Source: Larix kaempferi (taxonomy: Eukaryota > Streptophyta > Pinopsida > Pinales > Pinaceae). Taken from it: a DNA stretch of 64,000 nucleotides. Positions within the stretch are counted from its first letter, which is position 1, and the number at the start of each line of letters is the position of its first letter. The stretch lies in assembly GCA_027924585.1 (NCBI GenBank), contig BSBM01000252.1, positions 7,936,001 to 8,000,000 on the forward strand, written 5' to 3'. The notes below the pieces were generated by a model. The model was not told the origin of the DNA. It ran no database searches and was given only the letters and a program-made list of their open reading frames with translations. The position numbers were made by a program, and so were the translations under genes. Positions 34,777-44,866 of the stretch are shown one piece after another.

Positions 34777-37311
34777 TGTTACCGGGCAAATTAGCAGCGC
34801 TAACTCCCAGTAAGCAAAAATAAGAACAGTGACCCAATGTCACCTCGGTCACGGTTCTAACTTCTTTGGAAGCAGAAAACCTCCAAGGAGAAGTATCCTT
34901 ATGACAACCTGTAGAGCACCAAGACAACCACAGAACAATATTCTCTATGCAATTTGTAGTTAGACCAGTGCCTAAATAGAGTCAATATGTATTCAAAGTA
35001 CTAGTGATCGTAAGTTTAACCCAAGATATAGCAAAACGCATGTAACACTTAGAGCATTCAATAAAGTATAATTTCAATGTAAAAGCACAAGACAAGTCAA
35101 TATGAAATTAAGCTAACAAAATAACCAACCAATGCCAATATGATTTAAGATGCTATTGCGAAAATATCCAAGTAAAATGTATACAACATATCAATAACCA
35201 ATATTAATCAAACCAAGGAAATCTCTAGGTCTGTATGCATATGCGTTTGTTCAGTGCATCAGAAAAGTATTGTCAATGGGATCATCAATTGCTAACATTC
35301 ACCAAGAACTTCAAATAGATCAAAAGCACGTAATCTTTACCATCTACCAACAACGTGCAAGAATCATTCACTTCAGCAGATGTATTATCAGTAGTCAGTG
35401 CATTATACCCAAGTTAATGTAGCATCATAGCATAAAGTGATCATATACTGCTTGATAATATATGCATATCAAAGGTTCCAATCCACAAGCCAGCAATTAA
35501 GTGCCTTATCAGTTAGAGAACTACAGTATGAAGTGTAGATTACCCAATATAGTGTTCAACGTCAATCAGTCATAAGCAATTATTAATCAACCAATATTAA
35601 ACACTAAATGCAACTAAATTTAGTATCAATCTGTATTGCCAAATCTGCATATATAATTCTGAGTGTTATACACAGTAAACTACCTACAGAAAAGCACAGA
35701 AGCTAAATTAAGAACAAAAAGGCTAACTACAGAAAGTTATACTAACATAGACTTGCTTTTATTTTATTGTTGGCTGCAGATAAAGAACAGAAGGGAAAAG
35801 CACAGGGTCTGCAACTATGTTGCAGACCTGTGTTAGCTGAGAGAAGGGTTCGGATGGCAGTGAAGGGGTGGAGAAAAGAGCAGCCGAAAGGTGGTGGAGA
35901 AGGAGGGAGAAGAAAGGAGAAGGTGGGAGGAAGAAGAAAGAAGGTGGGGGGAAGAGAAGTCCGAAGTTTGGGAGGAGCAGGTCGAGTTAAGGGAGCAGAC
36001 CCGAGTAGAGAGAAATGAAGGCCGAGGGTGGAGGCAAGGAAGGAAAAGGAGGGCGAGGATAATGATGAGTAGAGCGAAAGGAAAGGAGGAGTTTCAGGAA
36101 AGTCGTTAGGGTATAAAGGGAGGACACTTACCAGATTTTACCACTGCCTAGGGCATCCTTGAAGGTAGCTAACCTAGCTCTGGAGAAGCTTAGCCTAGGT
36201 CTGACCACTAACCTTAAAGTCTTTAGGTTCTAATCCTAGAAGGACTCCTAAAGGAGGTACTTCCTATGCCAAAGTGACTACAAGTTGAAGAGAGATCAAG
36301 CTTAAGACCAAATGCAGCCAACAAGAGCCACCATTTAATCAACAAACAACATCAATCATCAACAAATAACAAAGAGAAATCAAGAAGAAAAGATCTTGGA
36401 TACCTCCTTGTGCAGTGTTCAACCAACAAATCAAAGCATCACCTTTGCATGAGTCAAGAACCAAAAAAACTTCAAGAATTTGTCATCAAACCCAGAAATA
36501 TCTTCCTCAAGAGTGGTGCATTGCTTCAAAGATCCCTAGTTGGTTCGAAATCAGAAAAAGAAGTCTTATCCCATGTGTTGTTGTTAAATTAAGTGAGGAG
36601 AAGGTCTATTTATACCTTTCTCACACTCACTTTACAAAAATAAAATTTAATCCAGCCCGACGTGCCTTTTTTAAATGTCAATTTAAATTTATAAAATGTC
36701 AACTTAAAAATATAACAAAAATAATATAAAATAATCAACTGAGTGGGTGAATTAGGACATTTTCCTCAGTATTCACCCCTGCATGTCTAAAATGAATGAA
36801 ATGGTCACATCGGATTGAACTGAAGGCTGAGATGCGGAGGGGGGGTTGTCATACCCCTACTAACCCCAGAAAACAGTGAAAAGCCCTCAACGCCCCCCCT
36901 TAGAGCAAGCATGCTGCAACCAAGGAAGGATGATGTCATCCTCTGTGGAGGCCAGGGAGAGCTGGCGCTGGAGCTCTGGAGCAACAAGAGGGTGCAAGAA
37001 AAGACCTGTGGCCAAGACATAGGCCCCAGTGCTGAAGAAGATCATGCCACCAATGTAAAAGCAATGGGGGGAGTCATGTGGTCCAATGACCCATCCCTGG
37101 GGGCCCCGGTCACCTACCTCAGGGTTTCAAACCCTTTTATGAGGCAGTCAATAGTGCCATTAAGCCATAGTACCCCCAGGAGGGAGCAAGAGGATCTGGC
37201 CATGACCCCACCTATGAAAAGTGGCTATATCGCACCCTCCAACTAAAAAAAAATGCTGCCATCTCCTTGGGGTACATCTGGAACATGTGCTGGTACTGGT
37301 ACCACATAACA
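34777..37311. mobile_element. 2.5-kb LTR-like insertion in copia-2
   Basis: 2,535 bp from TGTTACCGGGC to CCACATAACA, flanked by CTCTC (34,772-34,776) and CTCTA (37,312-37,316). It interrupts the copia frame between the pre-integrase and integrase domains. It has a 250-bp purine tract (about 35,850-36,110), TATA-like boxes (GGTATAAAGGG near 36,110 and TATTTATACC near 36,608) and a GC-rich end (36,830-37,230). No protein domain was recognised. It is most likely a solo LTR of another family; the orientation is not settled. Confidence 0.6.
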
Positions 37312-37534
37312 CTCTACAAGCCTTTCCTTCGTCAAATGGCGTCCTACGTTGCCTACCTTCTTGACACGGTCCACATACTCCCCGAATCTTTTGTTGGATA
37401 TTTGGAAGTCCCTCTATGAGATTCTCTCGAGAGGTACGTAAGGTTGAGATGCCCATACCATTGATGCCAGAGTGTGCTGATGTCTAATCCACTCTGAGCT
37501 GCTAAGGCATGCTCCTTGACTTGTCCACTGTCGA
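37312..37534 (-). pseudogene. Copia-2 gag-pre-integrase
   Basis: Minus strand: SRENLIEGLPNIQQKIRGVC followed by GPCQEGRQRRTPFDEGKA, the gag-pre-integrase motif with its C..C pair. The expected upstream histidines are in another frame. It adjoins the protease frame to its right. Confidence 0.82.
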
Positions 37535-37918
37535 CTAGTTGAAATTGTCCATGGTCATCACACCATGTGCAATGGTCTGCTGGTTCTCTTTGTTAACTAT
37601 ATAGCATTTGTGATTGCTAAAGTTGACAGAGAGCTGTGGATAGTGCCTCATAATCTGACTAACAGAAAGCATATTAAGCTCCATTCCCGGCACATAATGC
37701 ACATTGAGGAAAACAAGAATGTTTCCTCCACAGGAAATTTGAACATTTCCTTTACCAACAATTGTGTACTCTTCACCACCGTCGAAGATCATTGAGTCTT
37801 TTGAGACACTGGGAGTGTACTTGGTGAACCAATCTTGCCTGTTGGTGAAATGGTGAGATGCACTTGAGTCGATGTGCCAAGTAGATGCTCTGGGGTTAGC
37901 TATTGGCTTCATAGCCAT
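37535..37918 (-). pseudogene. Copia-2 aspartic protease
   Basis: 127-residue open frame containing WHIDSSASHHFTNRQDWF, where the family's catalytic triplet is D-S/T-G; here the glycine is replaced by serine, so activity is doubtful. FLNVHYVPGMELNMLSVSQI follows, as in copia proteases. Confidence 0.85.
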
Positions 37919-37989
37919 GAAGACATAAAAAGACTCCTCCTCCTCTGTGTGCTCTACAGCATGAGCCTTCTGCTGAGGCCCCCCCGAGT

Positions 37990-38620
37990 TGGCTTTCTTG
38001 TCAGCTAACCTTTTTTCTGCAGAACTTCTTCATATGGCCATTCTTACCATAGTAGTGACAAGTAATGGTCTTCCGACTCTTTGTGGAATCCTCTTTGTTT
38101 CCCTGTCCTTTCTTCTTACCCCATTTACCTTTGCCCTTGAAATTGGTGGCAAAGGCCTATTCAGAACTCTCTAACATACTACTGCTCCTGAACTGTGTCT
38201 TCCATTTGTCTTGCTATAAGAGCTTGTTGCAAAGTCTATCAAACTTTAGGTCAACATCTGTACAAGTGATGTTAAGAGTCTCAATGAAGTGCTCATAAGC
38301 ACATGGTAATCTTTACAGCGTGATTACCACCAAATCTTCTTCTTCCATCTTGTGCTCAATGGAGGCCAGTTGTTCTTGGATATCCTTGATCTTGAATAAC
38401 TGCTTCTGTAATAAGGAACTCTCATCCATCCTAATTGAAAACAACATATTCTTCATAAGGAAGACCCGATCCTTGTCCGAGGTCTCATACAAATCTTTCA
38501 ACTGCGTCCAGATGGTAGCTAAAGTCTGGACGCAACGATAGTGATGAGCTCTTCTTGGCAACGATTACTATTCCATATTGATTCAATTTCTTCAGAGCCA
38601 AAGATATTTTCATGTACAAC
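37990..38620 (-). pseudogene. Copia-2 gag remnant
   Basis: Minus strand: DLYETSDKDRVFLMKNMLFS, then KIKDIQEQLASIEHKMEEED (copia gag), then a zinc knuckle CHYYGKNGHMKKFC near 38,025-38,065. Its second cysteine is tyrosine. Several stops and frame changes occur. The gag start is missing. Confidence 0.8.
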
Positions 38621-40032
38621 AAAGATATGATATATGAATTCACATGCAACCATATTTGCATTCTCTACTAGAAACATAATAGATCAGAAATGATCATGAA
38701 GACAATCACTGTTACTCTTGAAATTATATGGAGGAGATGAGTGTTGGCCTTTGCTATTTCTGTTCTATTTGCAATTTTGCAACAACCACTAGGAGACTTA
38801 CATAGCATTGTAGACATACATCCCATGTCCAAAACAATTATAATCTTGAAGTAAAGCCATCAACTCCACAATCCTGTCAAATTCATGTAAAAACACCTAT
38901 ATAGTTAGGGATATACATCCAACCATTTCTTTCCACTGGCAACATGGAATACAGCAAGCAAATGCAGAACTTTTAGGGATCAGATTTACAAGGTTAGTCT
39001 CACTTATTCTACAGGAAAAGAAACACATACAAAAATTACCAAATAATAAGAAATAACTAAAATATACTAGAGATGTAGAATTTATTTCAACTGTTAGCTC
39101 CAACTGGCCTTCTTCTTCCTTGCCTTCCCAATACAATTCCGCCAATCAGTTTCCACCCAACCATACCTAGGGAAACTTTCTTTCCCTTGGACCACCGAGC
39201 TGTGTGGGATCACACTCAGTAACTTTGTTAAATTACCACTAGGATATGCACCGGTAGTGGGGTATCCAACTATTGGACAGGTCAGGAATGACACCTGTGA
39301 CAAGGGGACAATATCAACAACAATGCAGCGCTTCTAGGCCAGTCACCCACTGAATTTTCCAAACATCATCTAACTCTCACTTTGGGTGGCAATCCAGCAG
39401 CTTTCCGTACTGATCAGGTAACCCCCCCAAAACTCATGGAAGCCTCTCTCTTATTTATAGGTTTGATTGGTTTTAGACACCTCATCAGTCATCACCACAT
39501 GACAAATTAGATAATTTATTTTATTTCCAGAATTTAGGATTATTAGACACCTAGGTGTCTTCCTGTCATAATTTGTAATTTCTTTAATTTAATAAATAGG
39601 GTATTGCCACCCCTCCCTAGATGTCACCTAGAGACAATTTCACATATAATTAATTTTGTAAATTATAATTTCGGATTTCCCTTTTCATTAAAATATTATT
39701 AATTTTTAAGTGACACTCAAAGTGGGTATTTACCTATGTCAGTTAATCCAGTCTCAAGATTACACCCCATTGGATGGCTTCACAGGACCTAGAGAGTTGA
39801 CTGCTAGGAACTGTGAGGAATGTCTCTCTCATGATGGAGCATGATGCTGCCACCACTCCGAAATCATGACTGTGAGGCATGCCAACTCTTATAACAGAAG
39901 TAGTCATTGCAGAAATGGCACCTCTGCTCCAAGGAAGATGGCTTTCTTTCCCACATATCTGGTATCTTGGAACTGAGCAATACATCTATTATAAATAATT
40001 CGGCCGTTTCAGTTCACGAGTTACCCTCCATG
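38621..40032. other. No supported gene
   Basis: Short frames only. TCTTATTTATAGG near 39,450 is TATA-like and the sequence may be part of another LTR, but neither a partner copy nor its ends could be found. Confidence 0.4.
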
Positions 40033-40130
40033 GGTACTGTTGTCCACTGAAGTTGCACCATGGTGGACAACTTGTGAACCACAGACGACTTGAACAATGT
40101 TATTGTTCACTTACCAGAGTTCAGTGTTCA

Positions 40131-42154
40131 TGTAATGTCCCTTGTTAGGAATTTTATTAAAATGACAATTTTCCACTTTTTTCCTTGGTTCGACTTCTGA
40201 CTAGTTTCGATCTCTAGGTCCCAAATTTGCCCCAAATGATCCCAAATCTTCTGAGAAGGTATATGAATGATATTAGAACATAAATATGTGTTTCAGGGAT
40301 GCCTTTGTACCTTTAAAACACTTCTGCAAATACTCTTTCAATTCTGGTCAATGTAGGTAACTTTACTAGTGATTTCCCTTTGACTAGTATTGGTCTCTAG
40401 GTCTCAAATTGACTCCAAATGCCTTCAAATCTTCAAGGAAGGTTTATGAATGATATTATGAATTGAATATGATGTTTAGGGACAACAGATGGCCACCAAA
40501 AGACCTCTGCAAACTCTCTTAAGATTCTGGATCAAGTATGCAATTTTACTAGTAATTTGGGGTTCAAATCCCCCTAAGGTAAGTACTGAAAATGGCTTCC
40601 CAAATGCCTCCAAACCCACTCAAATTTATGAACAGAGGTATGAAATGTGTTAAGTATGTTATTAAGGTCTCATATGCACCATTAATGGTTTATTACAACT
40701 GTTCTCACCCTCTCCCATTCAACTGCAAAAATCCCCAATTCGACCCTTGGGGAAATGGCACTATTTCACCTCCTAATACAACTAAACTGAGTAAAAATGC
40801 TTCAAATGCTCAAGTACAGTACATGAAACTTGTAGAAGACATCCATGGCAGTATATTGATCACAAATATATCAGAGAATCATCCATTCATTCGAAATCAT
40901 CATCAAGACATTGGCTCACAACAAGGTAGTGGGGAAATGGCATTGTTCTTCCATTAAAAATGAGATTTATACATTTCTACTTGGAATTTCGACCTGAAAT
41001 TTTTTGGAGATGAAGAACAGAGTATTTACTTCATATTACAAAAGAAATGGGGCATTAAAAGCTTCCCCAAAGAGTACAATAGCTCACCAAAAACGTCCTC
41101 CCTCAAGGATCAAGAATATGCCATCAAAACTGGAAATGGTTGAAGGAGTGAGCTGCAATAGAAGAAACCATGAGCTGACCTGTAGCTTACACCTGCAAAT
41201 AAAGACTCCATTAAAGCTCCAAATGAAAGGTCTGAATGGCCTTTCCAATTACCAACTTGGATGGGAATCTTTCACCCTCGAAATTGGCTAAGGCAAGAAA
41301 CTAGTCATCCACTAGCTCTCCCTTTTCACAAATGCAATTGCAAATTCTACAAATGATCAAAAGCTGGTTTCATTCTTTGCTATTGACATTTATAAACTTC
41401 TAATGTCCTCCATGGGTCGAATTCCTTCCAAGAGACTCATGCCAACTCAAGTTGGGAAGAGATTCCAAAGAACGCCACTTGTACAACAATTCCTAGTCTC
41501 CCACTTCGACCAAATCACATGTGGAAGCATCTTAGCTGCCCTAACACCCTTGAGTGCCCTCTTGGAGTCTATTTTTAGCCCTGACATGTCATATATGTCA
41601 TATGTCAGCCTTCAGGTCTGATTTGTGTCATAGGTGTCATAGCATCTTCATCATTGTTGTCATAGAGCTAGGGAATCTAGCCCAAGTGTCTCACTAGCTC
41701 CAAATTGCCTCTTCCTCTTCCATAGGAGTTACTCTTCCTCTATATTTCGACCTTGGATGAGTCATGCAATGAATAATACCTTTTGGACTCCCCCAAGTAT
41801 GTTACCATTCACCTTGAATTCGAATTGGTGAGAGAATGATGCCAAATGTAGTGGGGAAATCTAGCCATATGTGGGTTCCACTTCCTCCATGTGTCTTCAT
41901 CATGAAATGCCACTTTGATTTTCACTTGTATATATTTATTTAGCTCCTTTATTAAATATTTATGCCATTCTAATGTTCAAACATCATTTATTATCCCCAT
42001 TATTCCAAATCCCAAAGCTTCCACCCCAAACCTAGGAAACTAGTAATTTTCCTCCTTGGCAATTATTTGACCTTTAGCATCAATTTGACAACTCTAATGA
42101 ATAAGGCCAATGTGATTAGGCCATTGTGACCTAATACCAAATTGGGACATGACA
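40131..42154 (-). repeat. 3' LTR of the single-ORF element
   Basis: In element orientation it starts TGTCATGTCCCAATTTGG (42,154) and ends GGGACATTACA (40,131). The ends form the short inverted repeat TGTCATGTCCC/GGGACATTACA. Antisense frames of 121, 95 and 72 codons are copied in both LTRs but have no family signature. Confidence 0.93.
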
Positions 42155-44800
42155 AATCCTCCCTTCCCAATATTGCTTGTCCTCAAGCAATTTTAAACGT
42201 GGGTGTTGAAGAACCTGCTTTCTGTATAATTCTTTGAAGTTGCCATTGAATTGCCCAACCTTGAGTCTTTGAGTTTCCATGAAGATTTTAGAGAGGAACC
42301 ACCATGCTTGCTGCTGCACTACTCTGATTAAAATCACTTTATTAAGTGGGGAATCCATCTCCCATACTGCTTGCTTCCCCCCAAAAAATGAAACCAATGA
42401 GGCAAAAATTATTCCAGGGTCCCATTGCTTGTATTGCACCCCAACAATTAAGAGTGCTCTCCAACCTACACCATTAGATAAGAGGATTCCTGGATCCCAT
42501 TTTCTTGTATGAATTCTTCCAAACATCATGAGTACCAAATATATATCATCAAAGTACATAACAACATAATGAAAATGTACATCAAGGATATGCTTCATCA
42601 AAGAGTCATGAAAGTGCTTATACCTCCAAGCAAGTAGACCACCATTTTCCAAGTGCATACAAGCTTCAAGTGACCAATCAAATTTGCTCCAATGACATAG
42701 GTGAGGATCCCATGTCCTATAATGCTGCTCCAAAAGGATGTCATATGCATCAAAATATTCAGCCATGTATTCTTTCATCCAAGAAGTGAATGAAGAATCT
42801 CCACTAAAATTTGAACCAAATAATGAGCAGAAAAAACAAGGAGACTTCAAATGACTCAAAGAAGTCTCACCCATACATCCATGAATGTGAGAATCATAAA
42901 AATATAACAAGGTATGTGGCTGCCAACAAAAATGTTCTCCAATCATAAATCTATTCTCCCAAGTGTTGGATGAAGTTCCTCCAACATCAAATGAATCAAA
43001 TGTTGAGCAAGAAAAACCATGAGTCTTCAAGTGACTCAAATGCATATCGTAGGTGCATCCATGTAGATTTGCATCATCATAAAGTGACAAATAATGTTGC
43101 TGCAAATGTGAATAAGAATGTGCTCCAACCATATCATCATAAAAAGTAAATCTAGGAGTTCCATACTCCTCATGTGGCACCATCAAAAAGAACCCTTTCA
43201 CCCATACTTCATTGAGACTAATGTTACAAAACATGGAATTGTAGGATGTAGGAGAATGAACCAAATCACCCAAATGATCAAAAAGTACAGAAGTTTCATC
43301 ATGGGGAGGATCCATATGGGTAGTATGATGCAGCTCCTTCAAAAGTGTGAACTCTTTGTCATAGTTTGGTTCCAATGTAGAGGAATCATGCTCTTCTTTA
43401 AAAATTGCACAACCTTCATCGAGAGGCAATTCAAATTCCTCTTCCACCACATCAAGTGTTTGGATCTCTTCAAGTTCATCTTCAAACACATCAAGAACAT
43501 TCAAATTTTCACATTTCTCATGATCCACCATGTCATGAGAATCCTCCAAACAATCTACCATTTGACAATCTGAAACATAGGAGGAAAAACAAGTATCTTG
43601 CAACTTTTCAAGAAGTTGCTCATTTTGAATTGTGAGCTTATGAATATCCTCATTATTCTTCAAGTATGCATCATGTAACAATTCATTAAGCTCAAACAAA
43701 TGGTTTCTATCAAAAAGCAAAGACATGAAATTACCTTTGATGTGGCACATTGCTCTTTGAATCTTCTCCATATCTTCAAGGAAGGATGTTTCCTCCAATG
43801 AAGTAGCTCTCCAACAAGAATTTGACACCAATGCTTGAGTGTCATGGAGAATGCTGAGGGACTCTTGGATCTTCTTTTCATTCATCTTTAAGGACCCTTC
43901 AAGAAAATGAGGCTCTTGCAAATGAACCTCCTCATCTTCTTCATTTTTGCTTGGACCAACTTCATGAAGCTCAAGTGGTGATGGAGAAGTTGATCTTGGT
44001 TCTTCTTCAACTGCTACAAGGTCTTCATTATCATGCTTAATGGAACTTGTGCTTGCAGCAACACTTTCAAAAGTGATCTCTATGTCACCAACATAGAGGT
44101 GTGAGCACCCATCAGTAGGTACTCCTTCATAGTTTAAGCATCCATCAGTAGATGCTCTTTGGTTCATGTCTAAGCTAGAAGGTGTCTCGAAATGATCTTC
44201 CATATTTTCAATAGAATCTTCTTCATGCTCTTGTGATGTCTCTTCCTTTTGCTCCTTAAAGCAAGCTGATGCATTTTGCCCCTTGTTTTCCTTAGGATCA
44301 ATATATTTGGAATCTCTTCTTGAATAAATCTCAAAAGCTCTCCTCAAGGAGGACATCATTTCATGCACACATATATGATACTCGCTCCAAGGATTTTTAC
44401 AAGAAGGGCATAAACCTTTCTTCACTAACTCCACATCTTCATTTTTGGGCCTATTTTCAAAAACATGTTCAGCATAGTACTCAAAAGACATGGCATTTTG
44501 TGTATTTTTGCTAAAAGCAAGATATTCTTGATATTTTTGATATTGTTGGGGCAAGGTTTTATATTTTGCTCTCCATCTTTGGAACTCACCCATAGAATTA
44601 TCCTTGGTTGGTGTGACACACTCATATTCATCAAATTTAAAGTCATAAGAATAATCTTCATTTCTCTTGAAATTGTAAGAAGTGTTGCATGATGGCACCT
44701 CTTCCTCATACCATTCACATTCTGCTTCATATTGCTCATAAGCATCTGCATATTCCTCATAAGAATTGTACTCATAGGATTCATCATAAGAGTAAGACAT
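42131..44800 (-). CDS. 889-residue acidic protein of the single-ORF element, function unknown
   Basis: Intact frame from ATG at 44,800 to TAG at 42,131; an in-frame TTG nine bases upstream is less likely as a start. The N-terminus is packed with Tyr, Glu and Asp (SYSYDESYEYNSYEEYADAY). Near residues 131-146 a possible metal site reads CPSCKNPWSEYHICVH. Residues ~190-500 are acidic and partly helical, with Ser/Pro linkers. A module with HGC...LSHLK...CS.F occurs twice (about 574-624 and 632-687). WDP motifs recur at 698, 768 and 794. HFHYVVMYFDDIY (about 742-754) resembles the gypsy RT YxDD strand, but no other RT motif is present. The C-terminus is basic (HPRLKLLEDKQYWEGR). The last seven codons lie inside the 3' LTR. 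I do not recognise the family; a gag-derived or chaperone-like role in RNA packaging is inference. Confidence 0.85.
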   Translation of the reverse strand: MSYSYDESYEYNSYEEYADAYEQYEAECEWYEEEVPSCNTSYNFKRNEDYSYDFKFDEYECVTPTKDNSMGEFQRWRAKYKTLPQQYQKYQEYLAFSKNTQNAMSFEYYAEHVFENRPKNEDVELVKKGLCPSCKNPWSEYHICVHEMMSSLRRAFEIYSRRDSKYIDPKENKGQNASACFKEQKEETSQEHEEDSIENMEDHFETPSSLDMNQRASTDGCLNYEGVPTDGCSHLYVGDIEITFESVAASTSSIKHDNEDLVAVEEEPRSTSPSPLELHEVGPSKNEEDEEVHLQEPHFLEGSLKMNEKKIQESLSILHDTQALVSNSCWRATSLEETSFLEDMEKIQRAMCHIKGNFMSLLFDRNHLFELNELLHDAYLKNNEDIHKLTIQNEQLLEKLQDTCFSSYVSDCQMVDCLEDSHDMVDHEKCENLNVLDVFEDELEEIQTLDVVEEEFELPLDEGCAIFKEEHDSSTLEPNYDKEFTLLKELHHTTHMDPPHDETSVLFDHLGDLVHSPTSYNSMFCNISLNEVWVKGFFLMVPHEEYGTPRFTFYDDMVGAHSYSHLQQHYLSLYDDANLHGCTYDMHLSHLKTHGFSCSTFDSFDVGGTSSNTWENRFMIGEHFCWQPHTLLYFYDSHIHGCMGETSLSHLKSPCFFCSLFGSNFSGDSSFTSWMKEYMAEYFDAYDILLEQHYRTWDPHLCHWSKFDWSLEACMHLENGGLLAWRYKHFHDSLMKHILDVHFHYVVMYFDDIYLVLMMFGRIHTRKWDPGILLSNGVGWRALLIVGVQYKQWDPGIIFASLVSFFGGKQAVWEMDSPLNKVILIRVVQQQAWWFLSKIFMETQRLKVGQFNGNFKELYRKQVLQHPRLKLLEDKQYWEGRICHVPIWY
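42155..42169 (-). other. Polypurine tract of the single-ORF element
   Basis: Minus strand GGGAAGGGAGGATT directly precedes the 3' LTR. It lies inside the open frame, encoding ...WEGRI, which is unusual because most elements end their ORF before this tract. Confidence 0.8.
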
Positions 44801-44849
44801 GGCTGCCAATTACTCTTGAATGTATGTACCTAATACACAGGTGCAAGGA

Positions 44850-44865
44850 CCAGGCTCTGATACCA
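44850..44865 (-). other. Primer-binding site of the single-ORF element
   Basis: Minus strand TGGTATCAGAGCCTGG, one base after the 5' LTR end. It matches the initiator-methionine tRNA primer site without mismatch over the core 12 bases. Confidence 0.9.
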
Positions 44866-44866
44866 C

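Larger units (their letters stand above)
27864..38620 (-). mobile_element. Copia-2: minus-strand copia element split by three insertions
   Basis: Reading from right to left, the order is gag, protease, gag-pre-integrase, integrase, reverse transcriptase, RNase H, polypurine tract and 3' LTR, the copia order. The pieces are separated by an LTR-like insertion (34,777-37,311), a hAT MITE (33,750-34,401) and solo LTR B (28,404-31,665). The coding sequence resumes at each target site, which proves one original element. The 5' LTR and gag N-terminus were not found. Confidence 0.88.

Noticed and set aside
35767-36109. Arg/Lys/Glu-rich ORFs at the purine tract
   Set aside because: Two overlapping frames are open simply because the strand lacks T; composition artefact.
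40592-41621. Antisense ORFs of 121, 95 and 72 codons in both LTRs of the single-ORF element (also 45,328-46,357)
   Set aside because: They are identical because the LTRs are young duplicates. No domain, and they oppose the element's direction of transcription.
42542-42590. Calling the 889-residue protein a reverse transcriptase from its YFDD motif
   Set aside because: Only one short motif is present. The other RT blocks and spacing are missing, so the enzyme call is not supported.
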